The notes under the pieces were generated by a model. It was not told the DNA's origin. It searched no databases and worked only from the letters and a program-made list of their open reading frames with translations. Shown here piece after piece: positions 27,194 to 35,411 of a DNA stretch of 64,000 nucleotides. A program made the translations under genes and the position numbers. The DNA comes from DASUPK01 sp963724665 (GTDB lineage Bacteria > Actinomycetota > Thermoleophilia > Solirubrobacterales > 70-9). The DNA is taken from NCBI GenBank assembly GCA_963724665.1, contig CAVRVH010000008.1, positions 186,001 through 250,000 of the forward strand. The letters are read 5' to 3'. Each line of letters opens with the position of its first letter. Positions within the stretch are counted from its first letter, which is position 1.

Positions 27194-28433
27194 CGTTCTC
27201 GAGCGGGTTGCCGAGCGGCAGTCTGGCGAAGACGCGGAAACCGCTGGCGTCCGTCGGGCCGGCTGAGAAGCGCCCTCCGAAGAGCTCAACGCGCTCCCGC
27301 ATTCCGATCAGGCCGCTGCGAGTGCCGGCGGCGACGCTGCCGACCATACCCGGGCCGTCGTCGATCACCTCGAGCTCGACACTCGTGGGATCGAAGGTCA
27401 GCCCCACCGTGGCCGAGGCCCCGGGCCCAGCGTGCTTCAAGACGTTCGTCAGCGCCTCCTGGATGATCCGGTATGCCGTCTGGTCAAGGATCGGCGGCAG
27501 CACCTGCGTGTCACCCGACCGCTCAACAGTCACATCGAGCCCCGCCGCACGACACTCCCCGATCATCTCTTCGAGATGAGAGAGACTGACCCTGTCCCGC
27601 TCGGGGTCGGCGGGGCCGCTCGGGCGCAGCAGGCCGAGGAGCTTGCGCATGTCCTCCAGGGCGATCCTGGAGGTGCGCTTGATCTCCTCGAGCACCTCGC
27701 GCGCCTCCTCGACGTCCGCGCCATCGTCGATCGCGCGCAGGCCGGTGGCGGCCTGCAGCGAGATCGCCGTCACGCCGTGGCCGGCGGCGTCGTGCAGGTC
27801 GCGTGCGATCCGCATTCGCTCGGCGACCACAGAAAGGTGCGCGGTCTCGTCACGCTCGCGCTCCAATGTCCGCCGGATCCAGGCCATCAGCAGCCCCGTG
27901 ACCAACAGCGTCGCGACGAGGACGACCCAGCGGGTGACGGCGTCGGCGAAGGTCGGGTGCTGGTCGATCAACAGGACCGCGTCCGCGACACCGATCAGCC
28001 CCAGTTGAAGGAGGGCATGTCGCAGATCGAAGAACCAGAAGGCGAAGAGCGAAACCCAGAGGAAGAGGACCTCGTTGTCCTCGGTGCCCGTCATATGCCC
28101 ACCCTCCAGCGTGGCGAGCGTGATCACGGCGATTCCCACGGCCGCGGCGAGCCCGAGCACAGACTCGTCGACCCGGCGCCTGCTCAGCAGCAGCGCGCCG
28201 CAGACGGCGGCCACCGCCCCGTAGCCGAGGATCAGCAGGTCCGAGCCCTCCGCGCTGGGGGGCAGCGCGACGGTCACCGCAATCAGGGCCGCCCCGCCGA
28301 CCAGGAGGAGGCCCGCGACGCGGGTAGCGAGGGCCCGGCCGCCGATCGTCGGCAGCGGCGGCAACCCATGCGTGAGCATCCGGAGGAGCCAGCGCATGGG
28401 CCTGAATGTGCGCTTGGAGCTTCCCTTCTCCAT
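27174..28433 (-). CDS. NarL-type sensor histidine kinase
   Basis: 419-aa membrane histidine kinase. Five or six hydrophobic segments lie between about residues 35 and 185, with short loops and no large extracellular sensor. Then the HisKA_3 dimerisation box 'MRIARDLHDAAGHGVTAIS' with the phospho-acceptor His, N box 'IIQEALTNVLKHAGPGASA', and G box 'DDGPGMVGSVAAGTRSGLIG' of the ATPase domain. These kinases normally pair with a LuxR-type response regulator, but no regulator is adjacent, so it is an orphan here. AGAGAGGG precedes the ATG. Confidence 0.92.
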   Translation of the reverse strand: MEKGSSKRTFRPMRWLLRMLTHGLPPLPTIGGRALATRVAGLLLVGGAALIAVTVALPPSAEGSDLLILGYGAVAAVCGALLLSRRRVDESVLGLAAAVGIAVITLATLEGGHMTGTEDNEVLFLWVSLFAFWFFDLRHALLQLGLIGVADAVLLIDQHPTFADAVTRWVVLVATLLVTGLLMAWIRRTLERERDETAHLSVVAERMRIARDLHDAAGHGVTAISLQAATGLRAIDDGADVEEAREVLEEIKRTSRIALEDMRKLLGLLRPSGPADPERDRVSLSHLEEMIGECRAAGLDVTVERSGDTQVLPPILDQTAYRIIQEALTNVLKHAGPGASATVGLTFDPTSVELEVIDDGPGMVGSVAAGTRSGLIGMRERVELFGGRFSAGPTDASGFRVFARLPLGNPLENVTQQRS

Positions 28434-28515
28434 GGCCCTCTCTTCCGCGGCGAACCGTAGAGGACGGTCCGGAATACCCTGTACGGGGAAACCCGCAGAC
28501 TTTTCTGAACATCTG

Positions 28516-29635
28516 ATGGCCGAGACAATTCCAAAGGAGGGAATCTCCGCGCGCCTCGCCGAAATCCGAGGGCAGCTGAAGCTGCTCTCGGATTACCTTT
28601 GACCCGGACGGGCTGAGCGCGGAGGTAGATCGGCTGGAGCAGGAGATGCAGCGCCCCGGGTTCTGGGACGACCAGGCGAAGGCGGCCGAGATCTCAGCTC
28701 AGCATGCGCGCGCGCAGAAGCGGCTCGAGGGCTTTCGATCGCTGACGCGCGACGTCGATGACCTCGGGGAGCTCGCCGAGCTCGCCGCCGAGGACGAGGA
28801 GATGGCCAAGGAGCTATCGGGTCAACTCCCCTCGGTGGAGCATCGGCTGGCGGAGCTGGAGGAGGAGCGTCTCTTCTCCGGGCGCTACGACGCGGGGGAC
28901 GCCGTGGTCACGGTGAATGCGGGCGCGGGCGGGACGGATTCCCAGGACTGGGCCGAGATGCTCGTGCGGATGTACCTGCGCTGGGCAGAGCGGCGCGGCT
29001 TCAAGGTGGAGATGAAGGAGGCATCCCCGGGGGAGGAGGCGGGCCTCAAGTCGGCGACCTTCGTGGTCAGGGGTGAGAACGCATACGGGCTCTTCGCCGC
29101 CGAGCGTGGCGTCCACCGGCTGATCCGCATCTCGCCCTTCGACTCATCCGCGCGCCGGCACACCAGCTTCGCCCAGGTGGAGGTCGCGCCGCTGGTCGAG
29201 GATGACGTCGACGTCGAGATCGACGACGCCGACATCCGGGTCGACACGTATCGCGCCTCCGGGGCGGGTGGGCAGCACGTCAACAAGACTGACTCGGCCG
29301 TGCGCATCACCCACGTCCCGACCGGGATCGTCGCCCAGTCCCAGAACGAGCGCTCCCAGATCCAGAACCGCTCGACGGCGATGCAGATCCTGCGATCCCG
29401 GTTGCTCGAGCGCAAGGAGCTGGAGCAGGCCGAGGAGCTTGCCAAGGAACGGGGCGAGCAGAAGTCGGCGGAGTGGGGCTCCCAGATCCGCAGCTACTTC
29501 CTTCACCCGGACCAGCGCGTCAAGGACCACCGCACCGGCTACGAGGTCGGGGACACCAACCGGGTGCTCGACGGCGACATCGACGCCTTCGTCCGCGAGT
29601 ACCTCAACTTCGCGGCCTCCACCTCCAACAGCTAG
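28516..29635 (+). CDS. prfB: Peptide chain release factor 2, expressed by +1 programmed frameshift
   Basis: RF2 releases nascent chains at UGA and UAA. Frame 1 runs from ATG 28516 through '...LKLLSDYL' to an in-frame TGA at 28600. Reading CTT-TGA-C with a +1 slip (skipping T28600) continues 'DPDGLSAEVDRLEQEMQRPG' to 29635. The joined product, about 372 aa, is collinear with known RF2. The GGQ catalytic motif is in 'RASGAGGQHVNKTDSAVRI'. The slippery CTTTGAC matches the classical autoregulatory site: abundant RF2 terminates at UGA and lowers its own synthesis. Only a weak upstream anti-SD match is visible (CTCGGA). A -10 box TACCCT lies at about 28476, divergent from the kinase. Confidence 0.95.
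28594..28603 (+). other. prfB programmed +1 frameshift site
   Basis: TAC-CTT-TGA-C: peptidyl-tRNA slips from CUU onto UUU at the slow UGA stop. Identical in core to the Escherichia coli prfB signal, except that the AGGGGG element 3 nt upstream is replaced by CTCGGAT. Confidence 0.9.
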
Positions 29636-29642
29636 CGCCGGC

Positions 29643-30842
29643 GTGCCCGCCTCCCGACAAGCGACGGTCCGGGCCACGGTGGGAGCGTCGGAGAGCTTCG
29701 ACACGGTCGAGGCCGCGGCCGAGGCGGCCGACCGCGCTCGCGCCGGCCTCGACGCACCCTGCGACCTGGCGGTCGTCTTCGCCTCCGGTCAGCACCTCGG
29801 CATGGCGAAGTGGCTCCTCTCCGAGGTGCACGACCGGCTCGAGCCGAAGGCGCTGATCGGATGTGGCGCCGGAGGCACGGTCGCCGCCGGCCGCGAGCTC
29901 GAGGACACGCCGGGAGTCGTGGTCTGGGGCGCCTCGCTGCCGGGCGCCGTGCTCCAGACGATGCACGTCACCGCCGAGCGCGACGCCGAGGGCTTTCGGC
30001 TGCTCGGGCTTCCCGAGTCCCTCACAGAGCCCGCGGACGAGGAGGGCGGAATCGACGAGTCCATCATCGCCCTCTGCGACCCGTTCAGCTTTCCCGCCGA
30101 GGAGCTGCTCGCCGCCCTCGAGGGCAGCCGGCCGCACATGCCGGTGCTGGGTGGTCTCGCCAGCGCTTCGTTCGCGGGCGGGGCGATGCTCATGCGGGAC
30201 GGCGAGGTCCACACCGACGGGGCCGTCGCGGTGCGGCTGCGCGGGGCGGAGGTGCTGCCTTGCGTCTCGCAGGGGGCGAGCCCGGTGGGGCCGGAGATGA
30301 CGATCACGAACGCTGAGGCAAACGTGATCGGCCAGCTCGCCGGCAAGCCCGCGATGGAGCGGCTCGGCGAGGTGATCGCCTCATTGCAGGAGGACGAGCG
30401 CGAGCTCGCCGTCTCGGGAGTGCTGATCGGCCTCGTCATCGACGAGAACCGGCCCGAGTACGAGCGCGGGGACTTTCTCGTGCGGCCGATCATCGGCGCC
30501 GACCGTGAGTCCGGTGCGATCGCGATCGGGGAGCCCGTCCGGGTCGGGCAGACGGTTCGGCTGCACGTTCGCGACGCCGCCTCGGCCGACGAGGACCTCC
30601 GCGAGGCACTCCATGTCCAGGCTCAGGCTCTTGGAGTGGACGGTGCGGCAGGTGCCCTGCTCTTCACGTGCAACGGCCGCGGCTCCCACATGTTCGAGGT
30701 GCCCGACCACGACGCGGCGGCCCTGGAGGACTCGCTGGGGGCCCCGACCGCCGGCTTCTTCTGCGCGGGGGAGATCGGCCCGGTCGGCGGCCGCAACTTC
30801 CTGCACGGCTTCACCGCGACCATGGCGGTCTTCCCGGCGTAA
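29643..30842 (+). CDS. FIST-domain protein (FIST N + FIST C)
   Basis: 399 aa, cytoplasmic. FIST_N features such as 'CDLAVVFASGQHLG' and 'LIGCGAGGTVAAGRELEDTP', and FIST_C features 'LIGLVIDENRPEYERGDFLV', 'ALLFTCNGRGSHMF' and 'PTAGFFCAGEIGPVGGRNFL', are clear. FIST proteins are thought to be small-ligand (amino-acid) sensory domains; some act with kinases or methyl-accepting proteins. The nearest signalling partner is the orphan histidine kinase at 27174, on the other side of prfB. GTG 29643, 7 nt after the prfB stop, is the chosen start. Confidence 0.85.
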   Translation: MPASRQATVRATVGASESFDTVEAAAEAADRARAGLDAPCDLAVVFASGQHLGMAKWLLSEVHDRLEPKALIGCGAGGTVAAGRELEDTPGVVVWGASLPGAVLQTMHVTAERDAEGFRLLGLPESLTEPADEEGGIDESIIALCDPFSFPAEELLAALEGSRPHMPVLGGLASASFAGGAMLMRDGEVHTDGAVAVRLRGAEVLPCVSQGASPVGPEMTITNAEANVIGQLAGKPAMERLGEVIASLQEDERELAVSGVLIGLVIDENRPEYERGDFLVRPIIGADRESGAIAIGEPVRVGQTVRLHVRDAASADEDLREALHVQAQALGVDGAAGALLFTCNGRGSHMFEVPDHDAAALEDSLGAPTAGFFCAGEIGPVGGRNFLHGFTATMAVFPA

Positions 30843-30857
30843 GCGCCGAGCGGGGGA

Positions 30858-30863
30858 TAGGGT
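30858..30863 (+). promoter_or_regulatory. -10 box TAGGGT of a leaderless start
   Basis: TAGGGT ends 6 nt before the GTG at 30870. Confidence 0.45.
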
Positions 30864-30869
30864 CGCGCC

Positions 30870-31283
30870 GTGGCCCGCGGGATCACCAAATGCCCCAATT
30901 GCGGATCGAGCGTCAGCCAGTTCGCGGCCGGCTGCGCCATCTGCGGCGAGAACCTGACCGCGGCGCGGCAGCGGCTCGAGCGGCGGCGCGAGGCTCTGCC
31001 GTCGCTGGCGGCTCCGGGCTGGCTCCCGGAGATCACCGCAGGCGACGCGGTGCTCGGAGCGATTCTGATCATTGCCGCGTTTGGGTTCCCGATCATCGGA
31101 GGTCCGATCGCGGGCCTCTTCGCCTACTTCGGGCACAAGAACGGCGACAAGGTTCAGCGGAATTTCGCGCTGGCGGCGGTTGCCGTTGCCGTGATCGTCC
31201 TGCTGGCGGTCAGCTTCATCCCCGAGAGCTCGAATCTGTTCAGCCCCTGGGTCGACCTGAGCAATCCGGTCCCGGCGAACTGA
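30870..31283 (+). CDS. Small zinc-ribbon membrane protein
   Basis: 137 aa. An N-terminal zinc ribbon 'KCPNCGSSVSQFAAGCAICG' (four Cys in CxxC pairs) is followed by a charged helix and two hydrophobic segments, about residues 64-88 ('LGAILIIAAFGFPIIGGPIAG') and 98-118 ('FALAAVAVAVIVLLAVSFI'). Function unknown; such architectures often sit beside membrane regulators. Leaderless promoter as noted. Convergent with ogt (4 nt between stops). Confidence 0.75.
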   Translation: MARGITKCPNCGSSVSQFAAGCAICGENLTAARQRLERRREALPSLAAPGWLPEITAGDAVLGAILIIAAFGFPIIGGPIAGLFAYFGHKNGDKVQRNFALAAVAVAVIVLLAVSFIPESSNLFSPWVDLSNPVPAN

Positions 31284-31287
31284 GGGC

Positions 31288-31920
31288 CTAGAGCGCGCCC
31301 TCGAGGTCCAGCAGCGCCCGCTTCATTTCGGGGCCGCCGCCGTAGTTGCCGATGCCGCCGCCGGACTGGACGACCCGGTGGCAGGGGACGATCAGCGGGA
31401 TCGGGTTGCGCCCGCAGGCCGTGCCGGCGGCGCGGAAGGCACGGTCGTTCCCGGCCGCCTTCGCGATCTCGGCATAGGTCTTGGTCTTTCCGTAGGGAAT
31501 CCGAGCGACCGCGTGCAGCGCCCGGCTGCGGAACCCAGCCGAGGTCAGGCTCCAGTCGACCGGGACGTCGAAGCGATCGCGCTTGCCCTCGAAGTACTCC
31601 TCGAGCTCACGGCGCTCTTCATCGAGGCGGCTCGGCGCCTCGAGCACGCGCGGCGAGACGTAGGTGGCAAGCGCCTTCAGGGTCTCGTCATCGGAGATCT
31701 GGCTGTCCCGCCCGCCAGGCAGCTTGAGCCTGACGACGCCGCGATCGGTGCGCGCGACCAGCAGCTTGCCGAACGGAGAGTCGACGGACGCGTAGGCGAC
31801 GTCGATCAGTCCGTCGCGCTCGGCGCGGGCGAGGACGCCCTCGACGGCGCGATCGAGATCGCCGGCGGGCGGGTCCTTGCGGAGCATCTCTTCGAGTTGC
31901 TTGTCGGACAGCGGGTTCAT
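31288..31920 (-). CDS. ogt: Methylated-DNA-[protein]-cysteine S-methyltransferase with N-terminal extension
   Basis: Suicide repair enzyme that transfers O6-alkyl groups from guanine to its own Cys. The active site 'IPLIVPCHRVVQSGG' and the DNA-binding helix 'AGNDRAFRAAGTACGRNP' are intact; the body matches the Ogt class. 210 aa against about 165-180: the first 40 residues ('DKQLEEMLRKDPPAGDLDRA') form an extra helical segment. The ATG overlaps the stop of the upstream ECF sigma factor gene by 4 nt (ATGA), so the two are translationally coupled. Confidence 0.93.
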   Translation of the reverse strand: MNPLSDKQLEEMLRKDPPAGDLDRAVEGVLARAERDGLIDVAYASVDSPFGKLLVARTDRGVVRLKLPGGRDSQISDDETLKALATYVSPRVLEAPSRLDEERRELEEYFEGKRDRFDVPVDWSLTSAGFRSRALHAVARIPYGKTKTYAEIAKAAGNDRAFRAAGTACGRNPIPLIVPCHRVVQSGGGIGNYGGGPEMKRALLDLEGAL

Positions 31921-32417
31921 GCGAATTCCCCTCTCAGCTTCTGAAGTCCCTCGTGGACGCTGCGTCGGGCGGCGTCCTGCGAGCAGTCGAGTGCTTTGGC
32001 GATGCCGGCGTAGGACATGTCGGTGGCGAAGCGCAGGACGACCGCGCTCCGCTGCTTGGGGGGCAGGCCACTGACGGCCCTCCAGAGCTCGGGATCGCCG
32101 CCGCCGACGGTTGTGTCGGGGCGGTTATTGGAGCTCGGTGTATCCCCTGCGACCTCCTCGGGGCTGCCGGCCGGGACGGCGCGGCGTCCGCGAGCACGGT
32201 GATGATCGATCGCCTTGCGGTGCGCGATGGTGAGCAGCCAGGAACGCAGGTTGCTCGCGTGCTCCAGCCTCGGGTACGCCCGCAGCGCGGCGATGAAGGT
32301 TTCCTGGAAGCAGTCCTCAGCGTCATGTGGACCCACCGAGGCGACCAGAAAGCCGAGCACGTCGGAGCCGTGCTCATCGAGCAGCGCTTGGAAGGGGGGA
32401 AGGGATTCATCCGGCAT
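31917..32417 (-). CDS. ECF-type RNA polymerase sigma factor
   Basis: 166 aa. Region 2: 'DAEDCFQETFIAALRAYPRL' and 'RSWLLTIAHRKAIDHHRAR' (-10 recognition). Region 4: 'LPPKQRSAVVLRFATDMSYAG' and helix-turn-helix 'IAKALDCSQDAARRSVHEGL' (-35 recognition). Regions 1.1, 3 and long extensions are missing, as in ECF sigma factors. No zinc-finger anti-sigma gene follows; instead the coupled neighbour is ogt, which may be its target or partner in a DNA-damage response. Divergent from nadC. Confidence 0.92.
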   Translation of the reverse strand: MPDESLPPFQALLDEHGSDVLGFLVASVGPHDAEDCFQETFIAALRAYPRLEHASNLRSWLLTIAHRKAIDHHRARGRRAVPAGSPEEVAGDTPSSNNRPDTTVGGGDPELWRAVSGLPPKQRSAVVLRFATDMSYAGIAKALDCSQDAARRSVHEGLQKLRGEFA

Positions 32418-32465
32418 TCGCCCATAAAACGTCGCACACCAGGGTTTCGTGAGACTGTGCGAACG

Positions 32466-33305
32466 ATGGAGATCGACGCCGACACGCGCGAGCTGGTCGC
32501 TCGGGCCCTGCTCGAGGACCTAGGGGCCGGTGACGTCACCGCCGAGGCGGTGGTCCCCGAGGACGCCTCCGGGCGCGCGACGATCACCCAGAAGGCGCCC
32601 GGGGTGCTGTTCGGACTCGACGTCGCGGCCGAGGTCCTCCGGCAGGCGGGCGCCGGTGAGCTCGAGGCGGTCGCCGCCGAGTCCGCGTGGCGGGACGAGG
32701 TTCCCGCGGAGGTCGCGCGAGCCGCCGGCCCGGCGCGAGCGCTGCTCGCCGCGGAGCGGACCGCGCTCAACCTGCTCGGCCACCTCTCCGGGGTCGCGAC
32801 CCTGACCGCGCGGTTCGTTCGGGCTGTCGAGGGCACGGGGGCCAGGATCCTCGACACGCGGAAGACAACCCCGGGATTGCGGGCGCTGGAGAAGGCCGCG
32901 GTGGCGGCGGGCGGCGGGACCAACCACCGGATGGGTCTCTACGACGCGATCCTGATCAAGGAGAACCACGCAGCCGTTGCGGGCGGTGTGGGGGAGGCGG
33001 TGCGGCGTGCCCGCGAGGCCCAGCCCGGCCTGCCAGTCGAAGTCGAGTGCCGCAACCTCGACGAGGTTCGGGAGGGCGCAGAGGCCGGGGCTGACCGGCT
33101 GCTGCTCGACAACATGAGTTCCACCGAGCTGGGGGAGGCCGTCGCCGCCGCGCGGGGTTCCAGCGGCCCCGAGCTGGAGGCCTCGGGCGGGGTCACGCTC
33201 GAGACCGTCGCCGAAATCGCTGCAACCGGTGTGGATTTCGTCTCGGTCGGCGCCCTTACCCACTCCTCGCCGGCCCTCGACCTGAGCATGAACCTGGAGA
33301 TGTAG
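32466..33305 (+). CDS. nadC: Nicotinate-nucleotide pyrophosphorylase (quinolinate phosphoribosyltransferase)
   Basis: 279 aa. Converts quinolinate and PRPP to nicotinate mononucleotide, carbon dioxide and pyrophosphate in de novo NAD synthesis. Motifs: 'LLGHLSGVATLTARFV', 'RILDTRKTTPGLRALEK' (substrate-binding Arg/Lys), 'GGGTNHRMGLYDAILIKENH' and 'EASGGVTLETVAEIAATGVD'. The ATG at 32466 fits family length; longer in-frame readings overlap the divergent sigma gene. nadA lies at 36367, but nadB is not in the window. Confidence 0.95.
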   Translation: MEIDADTRELVARALLEDLGAGDVTAEAVVPEDASGRATITQKAPGVLFGLDVAAEVLRQAGAGELEAVAAESAWRDEVPAEVARAAGPARALLAAERTALNLLGHLSGVATLTARFVRAVEGTGARILDTRKTTPGLRALEKAAVAAGGGTNHRMGLYDAILIKENHAAVAGGVGEAVRRAREAQPGLPVEVECRNLDEVREGAEAGADRLLLDNMSSTELGEAVAAARGSSGPELEASGGVTLETVAEIAATGVDFVSVGALTHSSPALDLSMNLEM

Positions 33306-33308
33306 AGT
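33303..33308 (+). promoter_or_regulatory. -10 box TAGAGT of a leaderless start
   Basis: TAGAGT includes the nadC stop codon and ends 6 nt before the ATG at 33315. Confidence 0.4.
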
Positions 33309-33314
33309 CGGCCG

Positions 33315-33830
33315 ATGGCCATTCTCGAGACCTCGGCAACCAGGCGCGAGGAGCTCGTCCGCAAGCACGTCGATGCCGAGAACGCGGCGGACTACGAGAC
33401 GGCCCTCGCCACCTTCCAGCACCCGCGCTACGAGTACGTCGCGACCGACGAGGTCTACGACGGCGCCGAGGAGGTCGTGGCGCACTGGAAGGAGTTCGAC
33501 CGCGCCTTCCCGGACCAGCAGATCGAGATCGTCAAGCTGCACACCTCCGACGACGCCGTGTTGATGGAGGCGATCGCGCGCGGCACTCACACCGGTCCTT
33601 TCCGCGGCCTGCCGCCCACCGGCCGCAGCTGGGAGCAGCAGTTCCTCGCCATCTTCGTCTTCGAGGGCGACGCCTTGGTCTGCGAGCGGGTCTACTACGA
33701 CACGGCCACCGTTCTGCAGCAGCTGGGCATCGCTCGCGACGCCACCAGCCTCACCGGCCGCCTCGAGACTGCCGCCAGCCACCCACTGACGATCTCGCGC
33801 GGCCTCGTCCGCAGGGTGATCGGCAGATAG
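33315..33830 (+). CDS. SnoaL-like (NTF2-fold) protein, copy 1
   Basis: 171 aa, cytoplasmic. The pattern 'VRKHVDAENAADYETALATF', 'PDQQIEIVKLHTSDDAVLME', 'THTGPFRGLPPTGRSWEQQF' and 'CERVYYDTATVLQQLGI' is the SnoaL/ester-cyclase-like NTF2 fold, a cone-shaped pocket used by small-molecule isomerases, cyclases and binding proteins. Substrate unknown. Followed after 2 nt by a paralogue of the same length. Confidence 0.8.
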   Translation: MAILETSATRREELVRKHVDAENAADYETALATFQHPRYEYVATDEVYDGAEEVVAHWKEFDRAFPDQQIEIVKLHTSDDAVLMEAIARGTHTGPFRGLPPTGRSWEQQFLAIFVFEGDALVCERVYYDTATVLQQLGIARDATSLTGRLETAASHPLTISRGLVRRVIGR

Positions 33831-33832
33831 CG

Positions 33833-34351
33833 ATGGCGCCGCTCAATCCACTGCAGAGGAAGAAGCGCGAGGAGATCGTCCGCGAGCACATGGACTCGGA
33901 GAACCGGCATGAGTTCGACGCCACGCTTGAGACCTTCGACCACCCGCGCTACGAGCTGATCCCCACCGGTGAGGTCCACGATGGGCCCGAGGAGGTGATG
34001 GCGTACTTCGAGGAGACGCGTCGAGCCTTCCCCGATCAGCGCAACGAGCTGCTGGCTCTCCACCACGCCGACGACGCGGTGCTGGTTGAGGCGGTGATTC
34101 GCGGCACCCACAAGGGCCCGCTCCGCAGCCTGCCGCCAACGGGCCGGGAGTTCGAGCTCCCGATCCTCGCCATCTTCATGTTCGACCGCGACAGGCTGCT
34201 CTGCGAGCGCGTCTATTTCGACCAGCTGACGGTGCTTCGCCAGCTTGGCGTCGCCCGCGACCCGCTCAGCCTTACGGGACGGCTCCAGACGCTGGTCACC
34301 CACCCGCTGACCATCGGCCGGGGTGTCGTCCGCCAGTTCACCGGCCGCTGA
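33833..34351 (+). CDS. SnoaL-like (NTF2-fold) protein, copy 2
   Basis: 172-aa tandem paralogue of the preceding gene ('REHMDSENRHEFDATLETF', 'THKGPLRSLPPTGREFELP', 'CERVYFDQLTVLRQLGVA'). Both end in a conserved extension 'LTGRLQTLVTHPLTIGRG' with a basic C terminus, not part of the minimal NTF2 fold. The 2-nt spacing implies cotranscription and possibly heterodimer formation. Confidence 0.8.
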   Translation: MAPLNPLQRKKREEIVREHMDSENRHEFDATLETFDHPRYELIPTGEVHDGPEEVMAYFEETRRAFPDQRNELLALHHADDAVLVEAVIRGTHKGPLRSLPPTGREFELPILAIFMFDRDRLLCERVYFDQLTVLRQLGVARDPLSLTGRLQTLVTHPLTIGRGVVRQFTGR

Positions 34352-34365
34352 TCCTGCACGAGCCG

Positions 34366-35373
34366 ATGGCTCAAGTGCGAGGGGCGGTGATCGGATACGG
34401 GCTCTCGGGGGCGGTCTTCCATGCCCCCCTGATCGCCTCCACACCGGGTCTGACGGTGAGCGCCGTGGTGACCGGCAACCCGCAACGGCAGGCCGAGGCG
34501 AGGGAGGCGTATCCCGACTCCCGGGTGGTCTCCGATCCGGCCGATGTCTTCGAGAACGCCTCGGAGCACGACTTCGTAGTGGTGGCGGCGCCCAACGACG
34601 CCCACGTCGACCTGGCGCGCCGAGCGCTCGACGCCCGCCTGCCGGTGGTGGTCGACAAGCCGCTCGCCCCCACTGCGGCCGAGGCCCGGTCGCTGGTGGA
34701 GGAGGCGGAGCGGCTCGGAGTTCTGCTCACGGTTTTCATGAATCGCCGCTGGGACTCCGATCAGCTCACCCTGCGTCGCCTGCTGGACGAGCGAAAGCTG
34801 GGCGAAGTGCTCCGCTACGAGTCGAGATTCGAGCGCTGGCGGCCGGCTCTCTCCGGACGCAAGGCCTGGAGAGAGGTCTCTTCGCCGGAAGCTGGCGGCG
34901 GTGTGCTGCTCGACCTTGGCAGCCACCTGGTGGACCAGGCCCTCGTCCTCTTTGGCGCCGTCGCCCAGGTCTATGCGGAGGTGGCAAGCCGCCGAGGCGG
35001 CGCAGACGACGACGTCTTCCTGGCCCTGGAGCACCGCTCCGGAGCGCGGAGTCACCTCTGGGCTTCGCTGCTGGCTGCGGCACCGGGACCTCGCCTGCGC
35101 GTGCTCGGAGATCGCGCGGCCTACGTCGTCACCGAGGTCGATGGGCAGGAGGATGCGCTCCGCTCGGGCGCCCGGCCGAGCGGCGACGAGGCGTGGGGTG
35201 TCGAACCCCCCGACCGGTGGGGCCGTGTGGTCACCGAGGAGCAGAGCGAGGCGATCGCCAGCGAGAGGGGGGACTGGCCGCGCTTCTACATCGAGCTCGA
35301 GCGTGCCCTCGGGGAGAGGCTCGCGGGTCCCGGTCGATCCCTGGGATGCGGTGACGGGGCTCGAGGTCCTTGA
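34366..35373 (+). CDS. Gfo/Idh/MocA family oxidoreductase, C terminus frameshifted
   Basis: NAD(P)-dependent sugar or inositol oxidoreductase type. Rossmann 'GAVIGYGLSGAVFHAPLIAS', 'DKPLAPTAAEARSLVEEA' with the conserved Lys-Pro, then the alpha/beta substrate domain ('GGGVLLDLGSHLVDQAL'). About 35 residues before the end the family similarity jumps into the +1 frame: 'VPVDPWDAVTGLEVLDAARR' is encoded at about 35328-35400 and that frame closes at 35446. An extra G in GCGGG near 35325 would explain it. The listed frame stops early at 35373; the natural product was probably about 360 aa. The extended frame overlaps the convergent glycosylase gene. Confidence 0.85.
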   Translation: MAQVRGAVIGYGLSGAVFHAPLIASTPGLTVSAVVTGNPQRQAEAREAYPDSRVVSDPADVFENASEHDFVVVAAPNDAHVDLARRALDARLPVVVDKPLAPTAAEARSLVEEAERLGVLLTVFMNRRWDSDQLTLRRLLDERKLGEVLRYESRFERWRPALSGRKAWREVSSPEAGGGVLLDLGSHLVDQALVLFGAVAQVYAEVASRRGGADDDVFLALEHRSGARSHLWASLLAAAPGPRLRVLGDRAAYVVTEVDGQEDALRSGARPSGDEAWGVEPPDRWGRVVTEEQSEAIASERGDWPRFYIELERALGERLAGPGRSLGCGDGARGP

Positions 35374-35411
35374 CGCCGCGCGCCGCAGTGCCGCAACGGG
35401 CTCCGTGGTCG

